Positions 11,420 to 22,832 of a stretch of DNA of 64,000 nt are shown here, piece by piece; the stretch's first letter is position 1, and the number at the start of each line of letters is the position of its first letter. A program made the position numbers and the translations under genes. Source of the stretch: Caprimulgus europaeus (lineage: Eukaryota; Chordata; Aves; Caprimulgiformes; Caprimulgidae); NCBI GenBank assembly GCA_907165065.1, contig OU015524.1, positions 1,178,001 to 1,242,000 of the forward strand, read 5' to 3'. Under the pieces are notes generated by a model that did no database searches, was not told where the DNA came from, and was given only the letters and a program-made list of their open reading frames with translations.

Positions 11420-14400
11420 TATTGGTGGATAAATCTGTGGGAATTTGCCATTTTTCACTTTGTGACACTTCACCTGCAGGAAGAAAAAGGATTTTCCTGA
11501 AATGTTTTTCTGGTGTAGTATAAAACATGTCCCATGTCTTGAGGCGGGGAAAAAGCCCCTCTGAGCTTGGCATGAAAAGTGTTTTGTTTGGGATTTTTTT
11601 TCTTTTTACTTCAACAACAAGTAAATGTTTGTTTGCTTTTTCTCCAGGGTTTGCTGGCATTCAGACATTCCAGGGTCTTTTTCTGTGGTTTCAGTGAGGG
11701 AAATGAGCGGTGCTGTGCCACTGGGGTTTTGCAAATCCTGCTGTACTGCTCATCCCTTTCGAGTCAGTGTTACAAAAACGCTCTCGGCGACTTACTCCAG
11801 GCAGCCCAAATGTTTTTCGCTGCTGCTGCTCACCTGCTGCCCTTTTCCCTCTGCTGATTCACTGGCTGTGCACTGCTGCTGATGTCACGTTGTTCCCATC
11901 TTACCTGCTGATCGATTGATACCAATATCACTGTGCTGTGCAAGCCCTCTGCCTTAAATCCTTGGCTTATTTCTCGGCTTCCTGTCCACACAGGGTGCCA
12001 CCTTTCACTGAGGTGGGTACTGAATTTATCTGATTGGCTATGCTGTTGCATACCCTTTGCTCTGCCCCTGCTGTGCTTTGTCATTGAGGACTTTTGAAGC
12101 CAGGAGCAATTGTAATCTGAGTCATTGATCTATACCCTCGCTGCGCGTTTCTAACCCCTTCTGTCCCAGGAACAGCTCAGGTCTCTGGGTGAAGGAAATT
12201 TGTGTCATTTGGTGTCAACGTAGCTCAACAGCTTTACATCCTTTGTTGATTTGTCCCTGGATGGATATGAATATATGTATATGTATACATATGTATAAAA
12301 ATATATATGGAGCTACAAATATATACATATTTTACTCAACCAGTTATTTTCCAAATGATTTCTCTTGTTGTAGCTCTCTCCCTCCAATGCCTCGGTCTCC
12401 CTCTACGTGCCACTTCCCTACTTCACGAAGAGGTGAATCACATCACTGTCACAAATCCTCACAGCTCCTTCTCTGCACACTGGAATGTGCCACCTCCCAA
12501 ATCCACAAGTGAGCCCTCCTTCCACGTAACCCTTCCTTTCAGTTCCAGGAGGGAACTGCTAAAGCCCCCCAGGTGCGATCCCACTTCAGCTGCCTGGGCG
12601 GCACAGCCTTTACAGACCGTGCTGCTCCTCCAGCAGCACATCAATCAGAGAGTGCCACCTAATCAACAAAATAATCTTAATCAATGCTTTCACCGTCTGG
12701 CTTTCCCTAACAAATATAACTCCCTGTTGATGTTTCCCATCCTCCCTTCTGTTATACCAGATGGTGTATGTTCCAGTCTTTTTATTATCCTTCCCTGACC
12801 ACGACACTTTGCTCAGTCCAGAGATCTTCATACTGCATCCCCTGAGTGTTCTCATCAGCAGCCCTGTCCTGCTCATGGCATCTTGATGTTTCAAGCATCT
12901 TGCACTAATGACCCTCTTCTTCCCCCCTCCTTTGCACTGATATTTTTCACAGTATTTATTCTCACAGGTTGGTCAGCTGATACCTGGTAGCACATGTGCT
13001 TTAATCATCACATATCCTAAGTGACCTCTGAGTCTATATAAATGTTGGCAGCATGTAGGCTGATTTTATTCTTCTATGTTACAGCTTCCTAAATTCTTCA
13101 GGATAAATTCAGACTGTAGTAACCTCTTCCTTTCCTTTTTTTTTTCTTCCTTAGAGAAGATTACAGAAGTTGATCTGCTTCACATTATCTACAATTAGGT
13201 TATTGCTGAATAGGATGACATAATAACATAAGCATTGGTCAGAAGAACTGTACTTCCTAGATGTACAGATTTGATTCATGGCTTTGTCTTTCTAAGGTGT
13301 TTACTCTGAGAAACAAGCTTGTGCTGTAAAAGGGAAAACAAGGGGCAGGAATTTTCAGGCAGAGGCTCTGGCAGAATGCAGCATATGACATAGGGTGTAT
13401 TTATTATCTGTGGCAATCAGGGTAAATGGTGTAAGATAGGCTCAGGCTTGTGCTTCGTAAGTTAACTCTGTGCAGGTACCCAAACCCTCCTTGCTCTTAT
13501 CCTTCTGCATCAAAACAGAGGTTTTATGTTATTTCTACAGTAACAGAGTCTCAAAAACATTTGGTCTCCCCTTCTGAAGTGCTGTGGCAGAATTGCACTC
13601 TGTGAACCTAAGAACTCTACAATTTACAGCCAGAGTCAATGGAGCAACATCTCCACCTCTCCTGCACCCCTGTAACATGGAGTAAATGAGGCCAGCTTGA
13701 CTTCAGAGCCTCGTACAGCAGCAGCAGTGAAGCTCAGCAGCAGCAGATCCCAGGCTGAGCAGTTCCAAGTTGGACTCAGGCAGCCTTGGTTTGGAAGGTT
13801 TGGGTGGAGAAACGCAGACTCCCTGCACTGCCCGGCTCTCCCGGCTGCGGTCCCGCTCTCCCCGAGCACGCGCTCCCTTAATACAATTTGTAGCAAATGT
13901 AATAGATGTGTGGAGTTGAAAGAGAGGCTGAGTATCTAAATTGCAAAGACCACAAATCAGTCACTGAGTAGATAGACATGCTAAGTGAACGCTATTTTTC
14001 TGGGGTATCTGACAGAACTGGAAATCACAATGCAGAGCGATTTTATCACAGAGGATTTTCAATTTGTTGTTTAGAAAGATGGGTCAGTAAGCATCCTCTT
14101 TATCCCTAATGACTAAAGAATGTAAATAATCCTGTTGTAGCCATTTTTCACTGAAAAGCCACTTTTACATTTTCTATCTAGATGAGGTATATTGCCTGCT
14201 GAGTATTTTTTCCCCCTATCGAGGAGCAGCTCACAGCTCTTCCATTCATCCTGGAGGTTGATGCAGCTAACGTTTTAAGTGGCACTGTCTGCCAGTAATA
14301 CTTAATCCCATTGTTGAAGCCTGCAACGCACAGAGAATGTGATTTCCATGTGAAGGTAGGCTGTAGGGAAATGTAATGACTATTTAACTCTTAAGCCAAA

Positions 14401-14870
14401 GCAGAGACTGTAATCTAGTGTCAGAAGGGTTTTACCAGCTACTTATTCTAAAGAAGAGCCTAAATTTTGCCTTCTAATTTATTCTGCTTCATAACTATTC
14501 AGTAAAGATGTTCAGCAGCTCTAGTGACCTGTATCCCACTCTTCAACTTGCATGTTGCCGGTCTGGTAAATACAGCCCCTCGCTTTTGTTCCTCCACTGT
14601 TCTTTTGGCAGGTGGTGAAAGGTCTTGAGATGTTTATTGCACTCTGCTACAGGCTTATATGTTCAGAGAGGAAAAGATGTGGCCTATGGAATTCTGATGC
14701 AACAGAACAATTACCAGGATTTTACAAACAGAGGGACCTTTGCGAGTTAATGGCCTGTGTAACATTGCTCAGGCAGCTTCCCCAAAAGCTTTCTTGAGGT
14801 CCAGCAGTTGAGTCTTACTTTCAGACACCTTTTATGACTTTGTTGACATGACTTTGATTTAAAAGTTTCT
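11420..14870. other. Unique noncoding stretch
   Basis: Apart from the AT tract at 12264-12331 I see no repeat and no exon. A long T/C run ending in TTCCTTAG at about 13130-13155 looks like a strong splice acceptor on the plus strand. The frames after it close within about 45 bases with no convincing donor, so no exon is called. A small CpG-dense patch (about 13810-13880, eight CpGs) has no supported role. Confidence 0.55.
12264..12331. repeat. AT/GT-rich degenerate microsatellite with short palindromes
   Basis: A tract of alternating purine-pyrimidine ATAT/GTAT units, including a 14-bp perfect palindrome centred on GTATAC near 12285. It could extrude as a cruciform or melt easily. It looks like a decayed (TATG)n/(TA)n repeat. 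Confidence 0.8.
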
Positions 14871-14879
14871 GATGAGGGA

Positions 14880-15430
14880 GCATCTATTGCAACCCTTAAT
14901 CGGTTGTCTTCCCTGTAAAGAAAAAAAAAAGTAAGAAGTGCCCCATATTCTGGACCTTAATTTGTCTAATTTGAACTTCAAGCCATTGAATCTTGTTAAG
15001 CCTTTGTCAGCTAGATTGAAGAGTCATCAATTATCAATTTTCATTCCCTTTGATAATAGACACTTATAGACTAATAAATTATCCTTTAACCTTTCCTTCA
15101 TTAAGCTAATAGATTGAGCACCAGGAGTCTCTCACTTCAAGGCATATTTTCCATTTTTTTATTCATTCATGTGACTGAATTCTCTCCAATTTTTCAACAT
15201 CCTTCCAAAGTACAAGCACCAAGAGTGTCTGTGCAATAGGCCCATCATCCAGGAAGCAGTTGCATTGCTTTCCTCTACGCTTTCTTACACTTCATGTGTT
15301 TGTTTAGCAGCAGATCCCTTTAGCAAATTTTTCCAGCAAAGTCGACCACGAATGATTATTCACAGTGACTTCTAAGTGCCAATTACAAGGACAGAATATT
15401 TTGCATCAGTTCAGTTTTGTTTCTGGCTGT
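14880..15430 (-). mobile_element. Ancient CR1/L3-type LINE relic
   Basis: The plus strand reads as the complement of an old amniote CR1/L3-like element. Recognisable pieces, in order, are: 'aacttcaagccattg' near 14974, 'gctagattgaagag' near 15011, 'cttatagact' near 15062, 'ttaagctaatagattgag' near 15101, and 'ctctccaatttttcaac' near 15182 followed by 'catccttcc'. This order matches my memory of the family's antisense consensus. The well-supported core is about 14940-15225, and the outer limits are approximate. No reading frame survives. It is much more diverged than the CR1 copies that follow it, so it was inserted far earlier. Confidence 0.7.
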
Positions 15431-15870
15431 ATGACCTGACATTTTATCAGGTTGAAATGTGTGTTGTGTGCTCAGCAAGGCAGAGAGATTACCAAGCAGA
15501 CAAGCTCTGAATCGTGTGTTGTTGTTTCTGAGGCCCGTATGACTGGGTGTTTGGTCTCTGAACAGGTCTGCAAAGGGAGATCTGTTTGTTGGTCTGGGAG
15601 AATTGTACAGCTGGAAAAACCTAGACTGGGATCAGTCCCAAGGTGTAACAAACAAGATAGGAGGAGGGTCTGAATTTGCCATTTTGGATGTAGTGGCGTG
15701 AAAAGTAACAGTGAATTGTTAAATTGTGCTCAGATTGTGCTTCTGATCGAGGCTCCTGATCTCAACGCTCCAGACAATTGAGCAAGCTCATGACAAGCCC
15801 TCCAGTTGTCCCATTCCCTGGTGAGGAGAATGGAAAAAAATTTGCAGTGATGGCTGGACAGCAATTGTGT

Positions 15871-16468
15871 CTGGGGCTGCACCCAGAGCAGCGTGGGCAG
15901 TAGGTCCAGGGAGGGGATTCTGCCCCTCTGCTCCGCTCTCCTGAGACCCCCCCTGCAGTGCTGCCTCCAGTGCTGGGGTCCTCAGTACAAGAAAGACGTG
16001 GACCTGTTGGAGCGAGTCCAGAGGAGGCCATGAGGATGATCCAAGGGATGGAGTAGCTCTGCTGTGAGGACAGGCTGAGAGAGTTGGGGCTGTTCAGCCT
16101 GGAGAAGAGAAGGCTCCAGGGAGACCTTCTGTGGCCTCCCAGTATCTGAAGGGGCTCCAGGAAGGCTGGAGAGGGACTTTTGAGAAGGGCAGGGAGTGAC
16201 AGAACAAGGGGTGATGGCTTGAAACTGAAAGAGCAGAGATTCAGACGAGATATAAGGAAGAAATTCTTTGGTGTGAGGGTGGTGAGACACTGGCCCAGGT
16301 TGCCCAGAGAGGTGGTAGAAGCCCCATCCCTGGAAACATTCAAAGTCAAACTGGACAGGGCTCTGAGCAACCTGATGTGGTTGAAGATGTCCCTGTGCAC
16401 TGCAGGGGTTGGACTGGATGGCCTGGAAAGGTCCCTTCCCACCCAAACCAGTCTGTGATACTGTATGG
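15871..16468 (+). mobile_element. CR1 retrotransposon, 5'-truncated copy
   Basis: A roughly 600-bp 3' end of a CR1 LINE, 5'-truncated as is usual for the family. It holds the C-terminal end of ORF2 (the reverse-transcriptase ORF). The plus-strand frame at about 16200-16400 shows the conserved CR1 tail, with pieces [17 protein letters not shown] and [16 protein letters not shown]. The stretch 'tctgccc...ctctgctccgctctc' and the phrase 'gagagttggggctgttcagcctgg' at 16077 are standard CR1 sequence. It ends in the usual 3' terminal region ('ggttggactggatggcctgg...gtctgtgatactgtatg'). The frame upstream is broken, so the copy is inactive. The 226-codon minus-strand frame over it is a shadow. Confidence 0.97.
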
Positions 16469-16469
16469 T

Positions 16470-17886
16470 TTTACTGAAAACAAAGCATTCATATTTAGTT
16501 GAAAATTGGCCAAATCTGTGGTATTAATGCTCAAACATTGCAGTCCTGATGGTGTGGGTGTTCGGTATTAACAGCTCTGACCCATAGGGAGGATGTGGAA
16601 AGGCTGGGGGAAAGCAATCGAATGAGAAGTCAGAGGAAACTGGAACTGGGTGTCATGGCTCGGGACATGGCATTAAAGCAGCAGGCTTGTGTTTCATAGA
16701 AAACTGCTCTTCTTAGGAGGGAAAAGACAGTAAGTTTTATTTGTTTTAATGATCTCATGATTGTTATGGATTCCACCATATAACTATTCAGTAGAAGCAT
16801 GGATGAGAGTGGAAAAAATAGAACTGGCATTGTGAGGAACCTAGAACTGCAATATAGTGCTTCAAAGATAGTGAAATAAAATGTAGTCAACTCTCCTGAT
16901 AGCAGAATACTTCAGACACAGTTTGTAGGAAACTCTTTTTTTTTTCTCTCTGCATGAATCTTAAACTCTAGAAATGGAATCTCTCATTATTAGACTGGAA
17001 AATTACCTGCAAATCTGTTGCAAAAATATTCAAACTAGATTTAAAAAGAAATACGGAGGGTAGGAAGCAGAACACACTAATCTGGGTATTTCTTCATTTC
17101 TCTTGTGGGAGAAAAGTTCCATTGATGTTATTAATTTTTTTAATTAACACTGTGGCCAAGATTTCATCAAGCAAGGTACTTAAGCACAGAGTATTTTGAG
17201 GTTACAGTGGAGAGTTTATAATTTTCATAGCATATATCATGGATAGAGAAAGCTAATGCATGTCAGCTTCATAAGCTCACCTCCTAAGTTTTGTCAGAAA
17301 TACTTGCAATTTAAATAACAGTTAATGAAAAGAAGCTAAATATACTCAGGAATCTTAAGCATTAAAGAGAAAAAATAATTTAAAACAACACTGCCAAAAT
17401 AGCCAAGATTTATTCAATAATAAAGCCAGGATTCATTACTCCTTTCAACTTTGGTTTTGTAAGGACTGAACTATGTTTCTGCAGCAGTTGAGTGGGGGAA
17501 AAGCCACTGCACCAATATATGGCAGCGGAAATGTACATTTGAATTAAAACCCCACAATCTTCCATAGCAATAACAACCTCCAGGACAACACATTGGGGGG
17601 GTAAAAAGAACGAAGTCCAACCTTATTATTTTAAAAAAACATGAATAAATAAATAAAGAGCAAAGAGTGATTTAAGCCAATAAAACTGGCCAAAAATCCT
17701 CTTGTATTTCAGGAATGGATTGGAAGAACAAGGAGATACTTTACAAAGTGCCAGTGAATTTCTGCTTCTCCAGGTCCACCTTCTGTTCTGTTTATTCTGC
17801 CTTTAAACAGTTTCGTGCACGCGTATTCCATAAAGCTGGAAAGCCAGCCTTTAGGGGCAGCAGGACACCAACTCAGGAGCTTTTCA
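16470..17886. other. Unique sequence between CR1 copies
   Basis: About 1.4 kb of AT-rich DNA between two CR1 copies with no exon or further repeat that I recognise. It includes a short (AAAT)n run near 17644-17657. The end of a plus-strand frame at 17715-17945 reads into the next CR1 (residues QFWAPLYEENMDIL) and is not a separate gene. Confidence 0.6.
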
Positions 17887-17887
17887 A

Positions 17888-18333
17888 AGTAGTGAGCCAG
17901 TTTTGGGCTCCCCTGTATGAGGAAAACATGGATATACTGGGGTGAGTCCAGAGAAGGGCCATGAGGGTGTCTGAGGGGACTGGAGCATCTCTCGTATGAG
18001 GGAGGGGCTGAGAGGGCTGGGATTGTTCAACCTAGAGGAGGCTCAGGGAGGATCTTACTTATCTGGATCAGCTAAGAAACCAGAGCCAGGCTCTTCTCAG
18101 TGCTGCCCAGTGATGGGATAAGAGGCAATGGGCACAAACTGAAACACAGAAAATTCTCTTAAAATGTTAGGAAATTAGGAAAAGCTTTATTTTTGCCTTT
18201 TTTTTTTTGCCCCCCTGAGGTGGTAGCATCTCCATCCGTGGAGCTTTTCAAAACCTGGCTGTGCATGGTCCTGAGCAGCCTGCCTGCTTTGAGCCGGTGC
18301 AGTGTGGACGAGATCGTGTCCAGACCTGCCTTA
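17888..18333 (+). mobile_element. CR1 retrotransposon, internally damaged copy
   Basis: It begins with the CR1 ORF2 segment encoding QFWAPLYEENMDIL, then 'gtccagagaagggccatgag', 'gggattgttcaacct' and 'gataagaggcaatgggcac'. These belong to a different CR1 subfamily from the copy at 15871. The part normally encoding the 'GRVVKHWNRLPRE'-like region is lost and replaced by a T-run (about 18191-18213). The terminal 'ggttggact...gattctgtg' 3' end is missing. Several frameshifts make it inactive. The boundaries are good to about 10 bases. Confidence 0.92.
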
Positions 18334-18334
18334 T

Positions 18335-19685
18335 GTTAACGTGAACAGGTTCTTCCCCCCAGCAATGACCGAGTTCAGTGGAAATTCGTTATAAGGATTA
18401 GCTTGTTCTTTGGGGCAGTATTGTCTTTTTTATTATTAACAACAACAACAAAAGTATCTGAGAAGTCTGTTTCCATTTTACTCCTGTAGTTAGGGCAGCT
18501 CAGCAGTCTCAAGTGGAGCATAAAACTGGTGAAGTATTTACTGTGCATCCTTTGGGCTGGATGCCCAGGACCTTGCTTGTACCTCCCTTCATTCTCTGTG
18601 AAAATGGGGATATACAGTTACAGGAGATGGAGTGGGACTTGCATGGGTGTTAGCTCTTTACATTAAAAATAGGCATTGATACGTTACCACTGTGTGCAAA
18701 CCCCAGGCCTCCAGATTTAAAAGAAGGATTTCTTACCCCTTCAGATTGTTCTGGGATCAATTTCTGACATAGCCTGTGTCAGTTGTAAGCTTTGAGAAGT
18801 GTGGGACTACACTGAGGCCACTGCTGCAGCGTGTCTGGTGAGGGAGAGAGGGAAATTACAGTATATATGGGATTTTTGCATGCTGTTATGCTGAGCAGCC
18901 CAGCCAGCCTGGGGAAAGGTCAGCGAGTAAAGCAACGGAGGTGCCTTCGCTCCCAGTGTGGAGCCTTCAGCCACCTCCCTCGGCACACGTGCCCACAGGA
19001 GCCAGGTGCTGCTTCCCTGCCTGCTTAAGGCTGTACCTAAAGACCCATCTGAGCTTGAAGGAGAGAGGCCAGGGGTACACACAGTTCAAATAACTTCTGT
19101 GCAAGTTTAAACTACTCCTGAAGGAAGCCAGCAGTGCTGCCTAGATGTGGAAGACCAGTGTATTTAATGAATTGCGTATATTTGTGCTGGCCATGACGAA
19201 TCAAAGAAGCAAATTAGGACTGAAACCTACAATCCAAACCAGTCTGGATTTTCTCCTGTGTTTTGTGGAGCCTATGTCTCCCTCCAGAGTTTAAAGATAG
19301 GAAAGATGGTGTTGGTATTATGTATGTCGAGCAGAACTTATAGACACTTGGAATACCCTCTGCCAAATTCATGAACATTTTACTGTCTTCTTTGGGAAGA
19401 ATCCATAAAAATCCAGACCAACATTTCCTGAAAGTTCTGAAAAAGTTATTTAAAAATGGAAATGTATGTTGGACATATCTGAAAACTAAAGTGCCTCTTT
19501 GAGCACGTACATTCTATCAGAGGGAACAAGTGTACTGAAACAAGGCAGGCTCATCTGTGAATAAAAGCTCCAAATACCTCTGAACCTTGCTGCCCTTTGG
19601 TTTCAACTTCTGTCTTATTGGGAAGTTTTTAGGGTGTAATGGTTTGGCACAGTTGCAGAGCATAAGATGAAAAAGCAGGGGATAA
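18335..19685. other. Unique sequence between CR1 copies
   Basis: I see no exon, known repeat or RNA gene. A short AAC repeat lies at about 18438-18452. Open frames in this stretch are under 92 codons and show no domain. Confidence 0.55.
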
Positions 19686-19689
19686 AACC

Positions 19690-19983
19690 TGCTGGGGAGG
19701 GACTTTGGACAAGGGCACATGGTGACAGAACAAGGGGTGATGGCTTGAAACTGGAAGAGGGGAGATGGAGATGAGATCTGAGGAAGAAATTCTTTGGTGT
19801 GAGGGTGGTGAGACCCTGGCCCAGATTGCCCAGAGAAGCTGTGGCTGCTCCTCCCTGGAAGTGTTCTCGGCCAGGTTGGCTGAGGCTTTGAGCAACCTGG
19901 TCTAGTGGAAGGTGTCCCTGCTGCTGGCAGGGAAGGGACCTTAAAGATCATCCAGTTCCAACCCATTCTCTGGTTCTGTGATC
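19690..19983 (+). mobile_element. CR1 retrotransposon, short 3' fragment
   Basis: A roughly 295-bp CR1 3' end: 'ggggtgatggcttgaaactgg', 'gaagaaattctttggtgtg', 'gagggtggtgagaccctggcc', then the usual 3' tail 'gggaccttaaagatcatcc' and 'ttctgtgatc'. The same 'aaattctttggtgtgagggtggtgaga' wording occurs in the copy at 15871, so both come from related subfamilies. ORF2 is frame-broken. The minus-strand frames of 149 and 88 codons over it are antisense shadows. Confidence 0.95.
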
Positions 19984-19984
19984 A

Positions 19985-21185
19985 GCAAGGAGCTCAGGTG
20001 TGCCAGGACAGGGGAAGCAACAAGGGGTGCATTCCCAGTTTGTATGTCATGGCTGAGGCTTGAATGCAGAGGATGCCCTCGCTGGCAGCCTGGAGTGCTC
20101 CTCACAGACCACATTACTGCTTGGGGAAATATTTTTCCAGGATCTTTGTGCACAAGTTGTGTGGTTGACAGGCAGCTAGTTGTCTTTGACCAAGTTGATT
20201 TTGAAAAGTGTTTTTCAGACTTTTGAATAGCAGATTTGTAGCTATCCACTAAAAAAACCAACCGAGAGCCCACAGTCTCAGAGGTAGAGGGCGATTTATT
20301 GTCTGTGGTACCAAGTGCAGTGATGATGGGCCCCAGTCGTGCTGCCTGGTTTCAGTTGCTCAGAATACCCTGAGAGGGGCTTCGGGGGCATTCGTTTGTT
20401 AGTGTGGAGGAATAATTCACGTAGCATTTTTTTCCTAGCTTGGCTTTTCATGTGTGATCTGGCTAGGGGCTATCCTTTTGCAAGATACAGTGTTTTTCTC
20501 GCAACCATTAGAGCTATAAATATGTTTAAAATGAAGAAACAACAAAAGGAACCTTAGGGGTCTTTGGAAGGGTTTTCTTCTACAGTTTCTTGGTTCTAGA
20601 TGTTGGATTTTCAAGAAATACACGTGGAACCTGGAGTCTTGTAATGAAAACTCTGGCAACACAGAGTGACCTACTGCTAGGGACCAACCTGTAGATGTGG
20701 TGGCCTACAGACCACGTTGCTGTGAAACACCCTGTAAGTCTTTCCTTTTCCCAAGGGCTGTGCCGGGAGCCGCAGAGCTTGCTGCTGAGAGCCTGAGCAG
20801 ATAAGTCACATTTGAAACCTGACAGCGTTGCCACTCCCCATTGCAGACTGAATCCAGTCGCATTCCTAAGGCCACAGCTGTAAAGCAAGTTTGTGGTTTT
20901 ATTTTTGTTCTTTTCAAGCCATATTTTTAGTATTCCCTATAATAAATCTTCATGTTTTGATTATGTGTAAAAAGACAGTGACTAGAGACAGAACCCAGTG
21001 CTACCAAAATAAACTCACTTAATGCACAATGGTCCTGCCACAAGCACGGACTCCCCTCTTTGCCTAAACTGAGTCTCATTTGAAGTGGTGCAGGGAGAAA
21101 CGCGGGCAGAAGGGAAGAGTCCTGTCCCAATGAAAAGAAAATAAAGTTAAAAAGAGAGAGCACAAATGCACATTACGCTCTCAAA
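19985..21185. other. Unique sequence between CR1 copy and CpG-rich patch
   Basis: About 1.2 kb with no repeat or exon that I recognise. All frames are short and none shows a domain. Confidence 0.5.
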
Positions 21186-21340
21186 ACGTGGGTGGAGGGC
21201 TGCCCAGCGATGCCGCGGCCGCTGGTGCAGGCTGGGGAGCGCGTTGGGAATTAGCAGGAGGAGAAGGCAGGGCCGGTCGCGCCGGGCTCTCCGGTCGCGC
21301 CGGGCTCTCCAACGTGGCGAGTTGGCCGCCGTTTCCCGAG
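21186..21340. promoter_or_regulatory. Short CpG-rich patch (possible orphan CpG island)
   Basis: About 20 CpG dinucleotides in 155 bp, against sparse CpG in neighbouring sequence. It includes GCCGCGGCCGC near 21213. Unmethylated vertebrate promoters or enhancers often have this composition, but the patch is shorter than a typical island and has no supported exon beside it. Part of the CpG count comes from an 18-bp tandem duplication. An antisense CR1 begins about 120 bp downstream. Confidence 0.4.
21275..21310. repeat. Perfect 18-bp tandem duplication inside CpG patch
   Basis: The unit GGTCGCGCCGGGCTCTCC occurs at 21275-21292 and again without a change at 21293-21310. Perfect identity suggests a recent duplication, or a polymorphic copy number. 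In a plus-strand open frame it would encode a repeated six-residue GRAGLS unit, but that frame is not supported as a gene. Confidence 0.95.
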
Positions 21341-21460
21341 ACTGAAAGTAGCAATTTGCTTTCATTGAAAATGAGTCACTGGGAGCCTCCGGCATCGAGA
21401 TGTGGCCGTGCAGCAGGGGCCTGCGGCGCAGTGGGGCCAGCTGGAGAGACGTGGTGGCCG

Positions 21461-21775
21461 ATCCCAGAATGGCCTCAATTGGAAAAGAGCTTTAAGCTCA
21501 TGGAGTCCAACCATGAACCCAACACTGCCCAGTCCCCACTGACCCATGTCCCTCAGCACTGTGTCTGCACGACTCTTCAATCCCTCCAGGGATGGGGACT
21601 CCACCACTGCCCTGGGCAACCCCTTCCAATGCCTCAGAACCCTTTCAGCAAAGAAATTCTTCCTCACATCCCATCTCAACTGCCCTTGGTGCAACCTGAG
21701 GCCATTTCCTCTTGTCCTGTCCCTTGTTCCTTGGTTGAACAGACCCACCCCACCTCTCTACACTACTGCCCCTGC
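21461..21775 (-). mobile_element. CR1 retrotransposon, antisense 3' fragment
   Basis: The plus strand shows the reverse complement of a CR1 3' end: 'ctcatggagtccaaccatga', 'gtccctcagcac', 'tccctccagggatgg', 'actccaccactgccctggg', 'aagaaattcttcctcacatc' and 'gaggccatttcctcttgtcc'. The minus-strand frame gives the ORF2 tail with [25 protein letters not shown] and [11 protein letters not shown]. It is 5'-truncated near 21775 and belongs to a third CR1 subfamily in this window. It lies inside a 312-codon plus-strand open frame (21188-22126), which is therefore an antisense artefact. Confidence 0.96.
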
Positions 21776-22778
21776 TCAGCACGTGCTGGCCAGCTGGGAT
21801 TATCCCAGCAGTGGTGCTGGGCCACACAGAGGTGCGGGCGGCTTGAGGACCCCAGCCCATGCCTGTGGAGGAGGGAGGGTGGTGTCCCAGCTCCTACCCT
21901 GCTCCTGTGTGAGGTCCCAGCCAGGGCTGGGTGGCGGGCACAGAAGATCAGGAGGATGTCCCAGGAGCACGGCCAGGCTCCAGGCCTGGTTTCACAAACA
22001 GTGGTTCATCACCCGTGGCCGTGCCCTGCACGGTGCGGGACTGAGCGGTTTAGAGGGCGTTTGGTGATGCCAGCGAGTCCTTTGGTTGTGAGGAAAGGTT
22101 TTGTAATACCAGATGGCTTTGTTTAAGGCTGCATTCCCAAAAGCACATAGTAGACCCTGCAGAAAGCAGTGCCTTTCGAAATCTGCACTACCAAAGGAAA
22201 GTTTAAAGAAGAATATATAGGCATTTGTTTTTTCAGAAGTACTTTCTTGTATCTAGGCTATTTCACTTTGTCTTTTTCAGTTAATTTAATTGTGTTTGTC
22301 AGGCCCAAGTCTTAGCTCAGGGACCACATTTAATTCTAAAATTCTCATTTTGCTTCTCCTTTCTTTGTTAACTTAATATCAATTTCAATGTAAAGCTCGG
22401 GTTTATGAAATTCAGTTCAATGATTTTTCATATTTCATGTCAAATGATGGGGAAGAGGCTGAGGCCAGATAAAGATTTTTCAATTTTTTTTCTTGAGAGG
22501 TAGAAAAGGTATAACAATATTTGGAAGTTTGGGGTTTTTTCTTGATTAGCTTTTCTTAATGGGTGAGTGAGCGAGTGCATTTTTGCTTTGAACCACCAAA
22601 TCTTTCCTACCCCTTGAATAGTTGATTTTTATTTTTTTTCTCCCATACCCATCTCTATCAACTTCCTATTTTTTCAAAGGCTTAACTTCCCAGGAACCCC
22701 TAGAAATATGTATCTAGTTCATAATCTCTACCTTAACCAGAATTTCTATTAAACTCTGAGTAAGGTACTTACCTTAGA

Positions 22779-22832
22779 AATACGTGTCCATGACTCCATC
22801 AATACGTACCTATCTCCTAATGGCATACGTGT
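22779..22832. promoter_or_regulatory. Three TACGT motifs at 22-23-bp spacing
   Basis: TACGT cores start at 22781, 22803 and 22826, so they are spaced 22 and 23 bp apart, close to two helical turns. The outer two read ATACGTGT. TACGTG is a core for bHLH-PAS/ARNT dimers (the SIM/ARNT 'central midline element' core). CpG is rare in this AT-rich neighbourhood. Regular spacing could let proteins bind the same face of the helix. Function is not shown. Confidence 0.25.

Noticed and set aside
11241..11660. 139-codon minus-strand frame with a His-Thr run
   Set aside because: The run is the translated (GT)14 microsatellite.
13137..13200. Strong polypyrimidine-AG acceptor followed by a short open segment
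   Set aside because: Only about 15 codons before a stop, with a weak donor. No protein match.
15762..16442. 226-codon minus-strand open frame
   Set aside because: It lies antisense to a CR1 copy, whose ORF2 tail is on the plus strand. No domain of its own.
21188..22126. 312-codon plus-strand open frame, longest in the window
   Set aside because: It starts in a CpG-rich patch with a tandem duplication and runs antisense through a CR1 fragment. The protein is low complexity at its start and has no family match.
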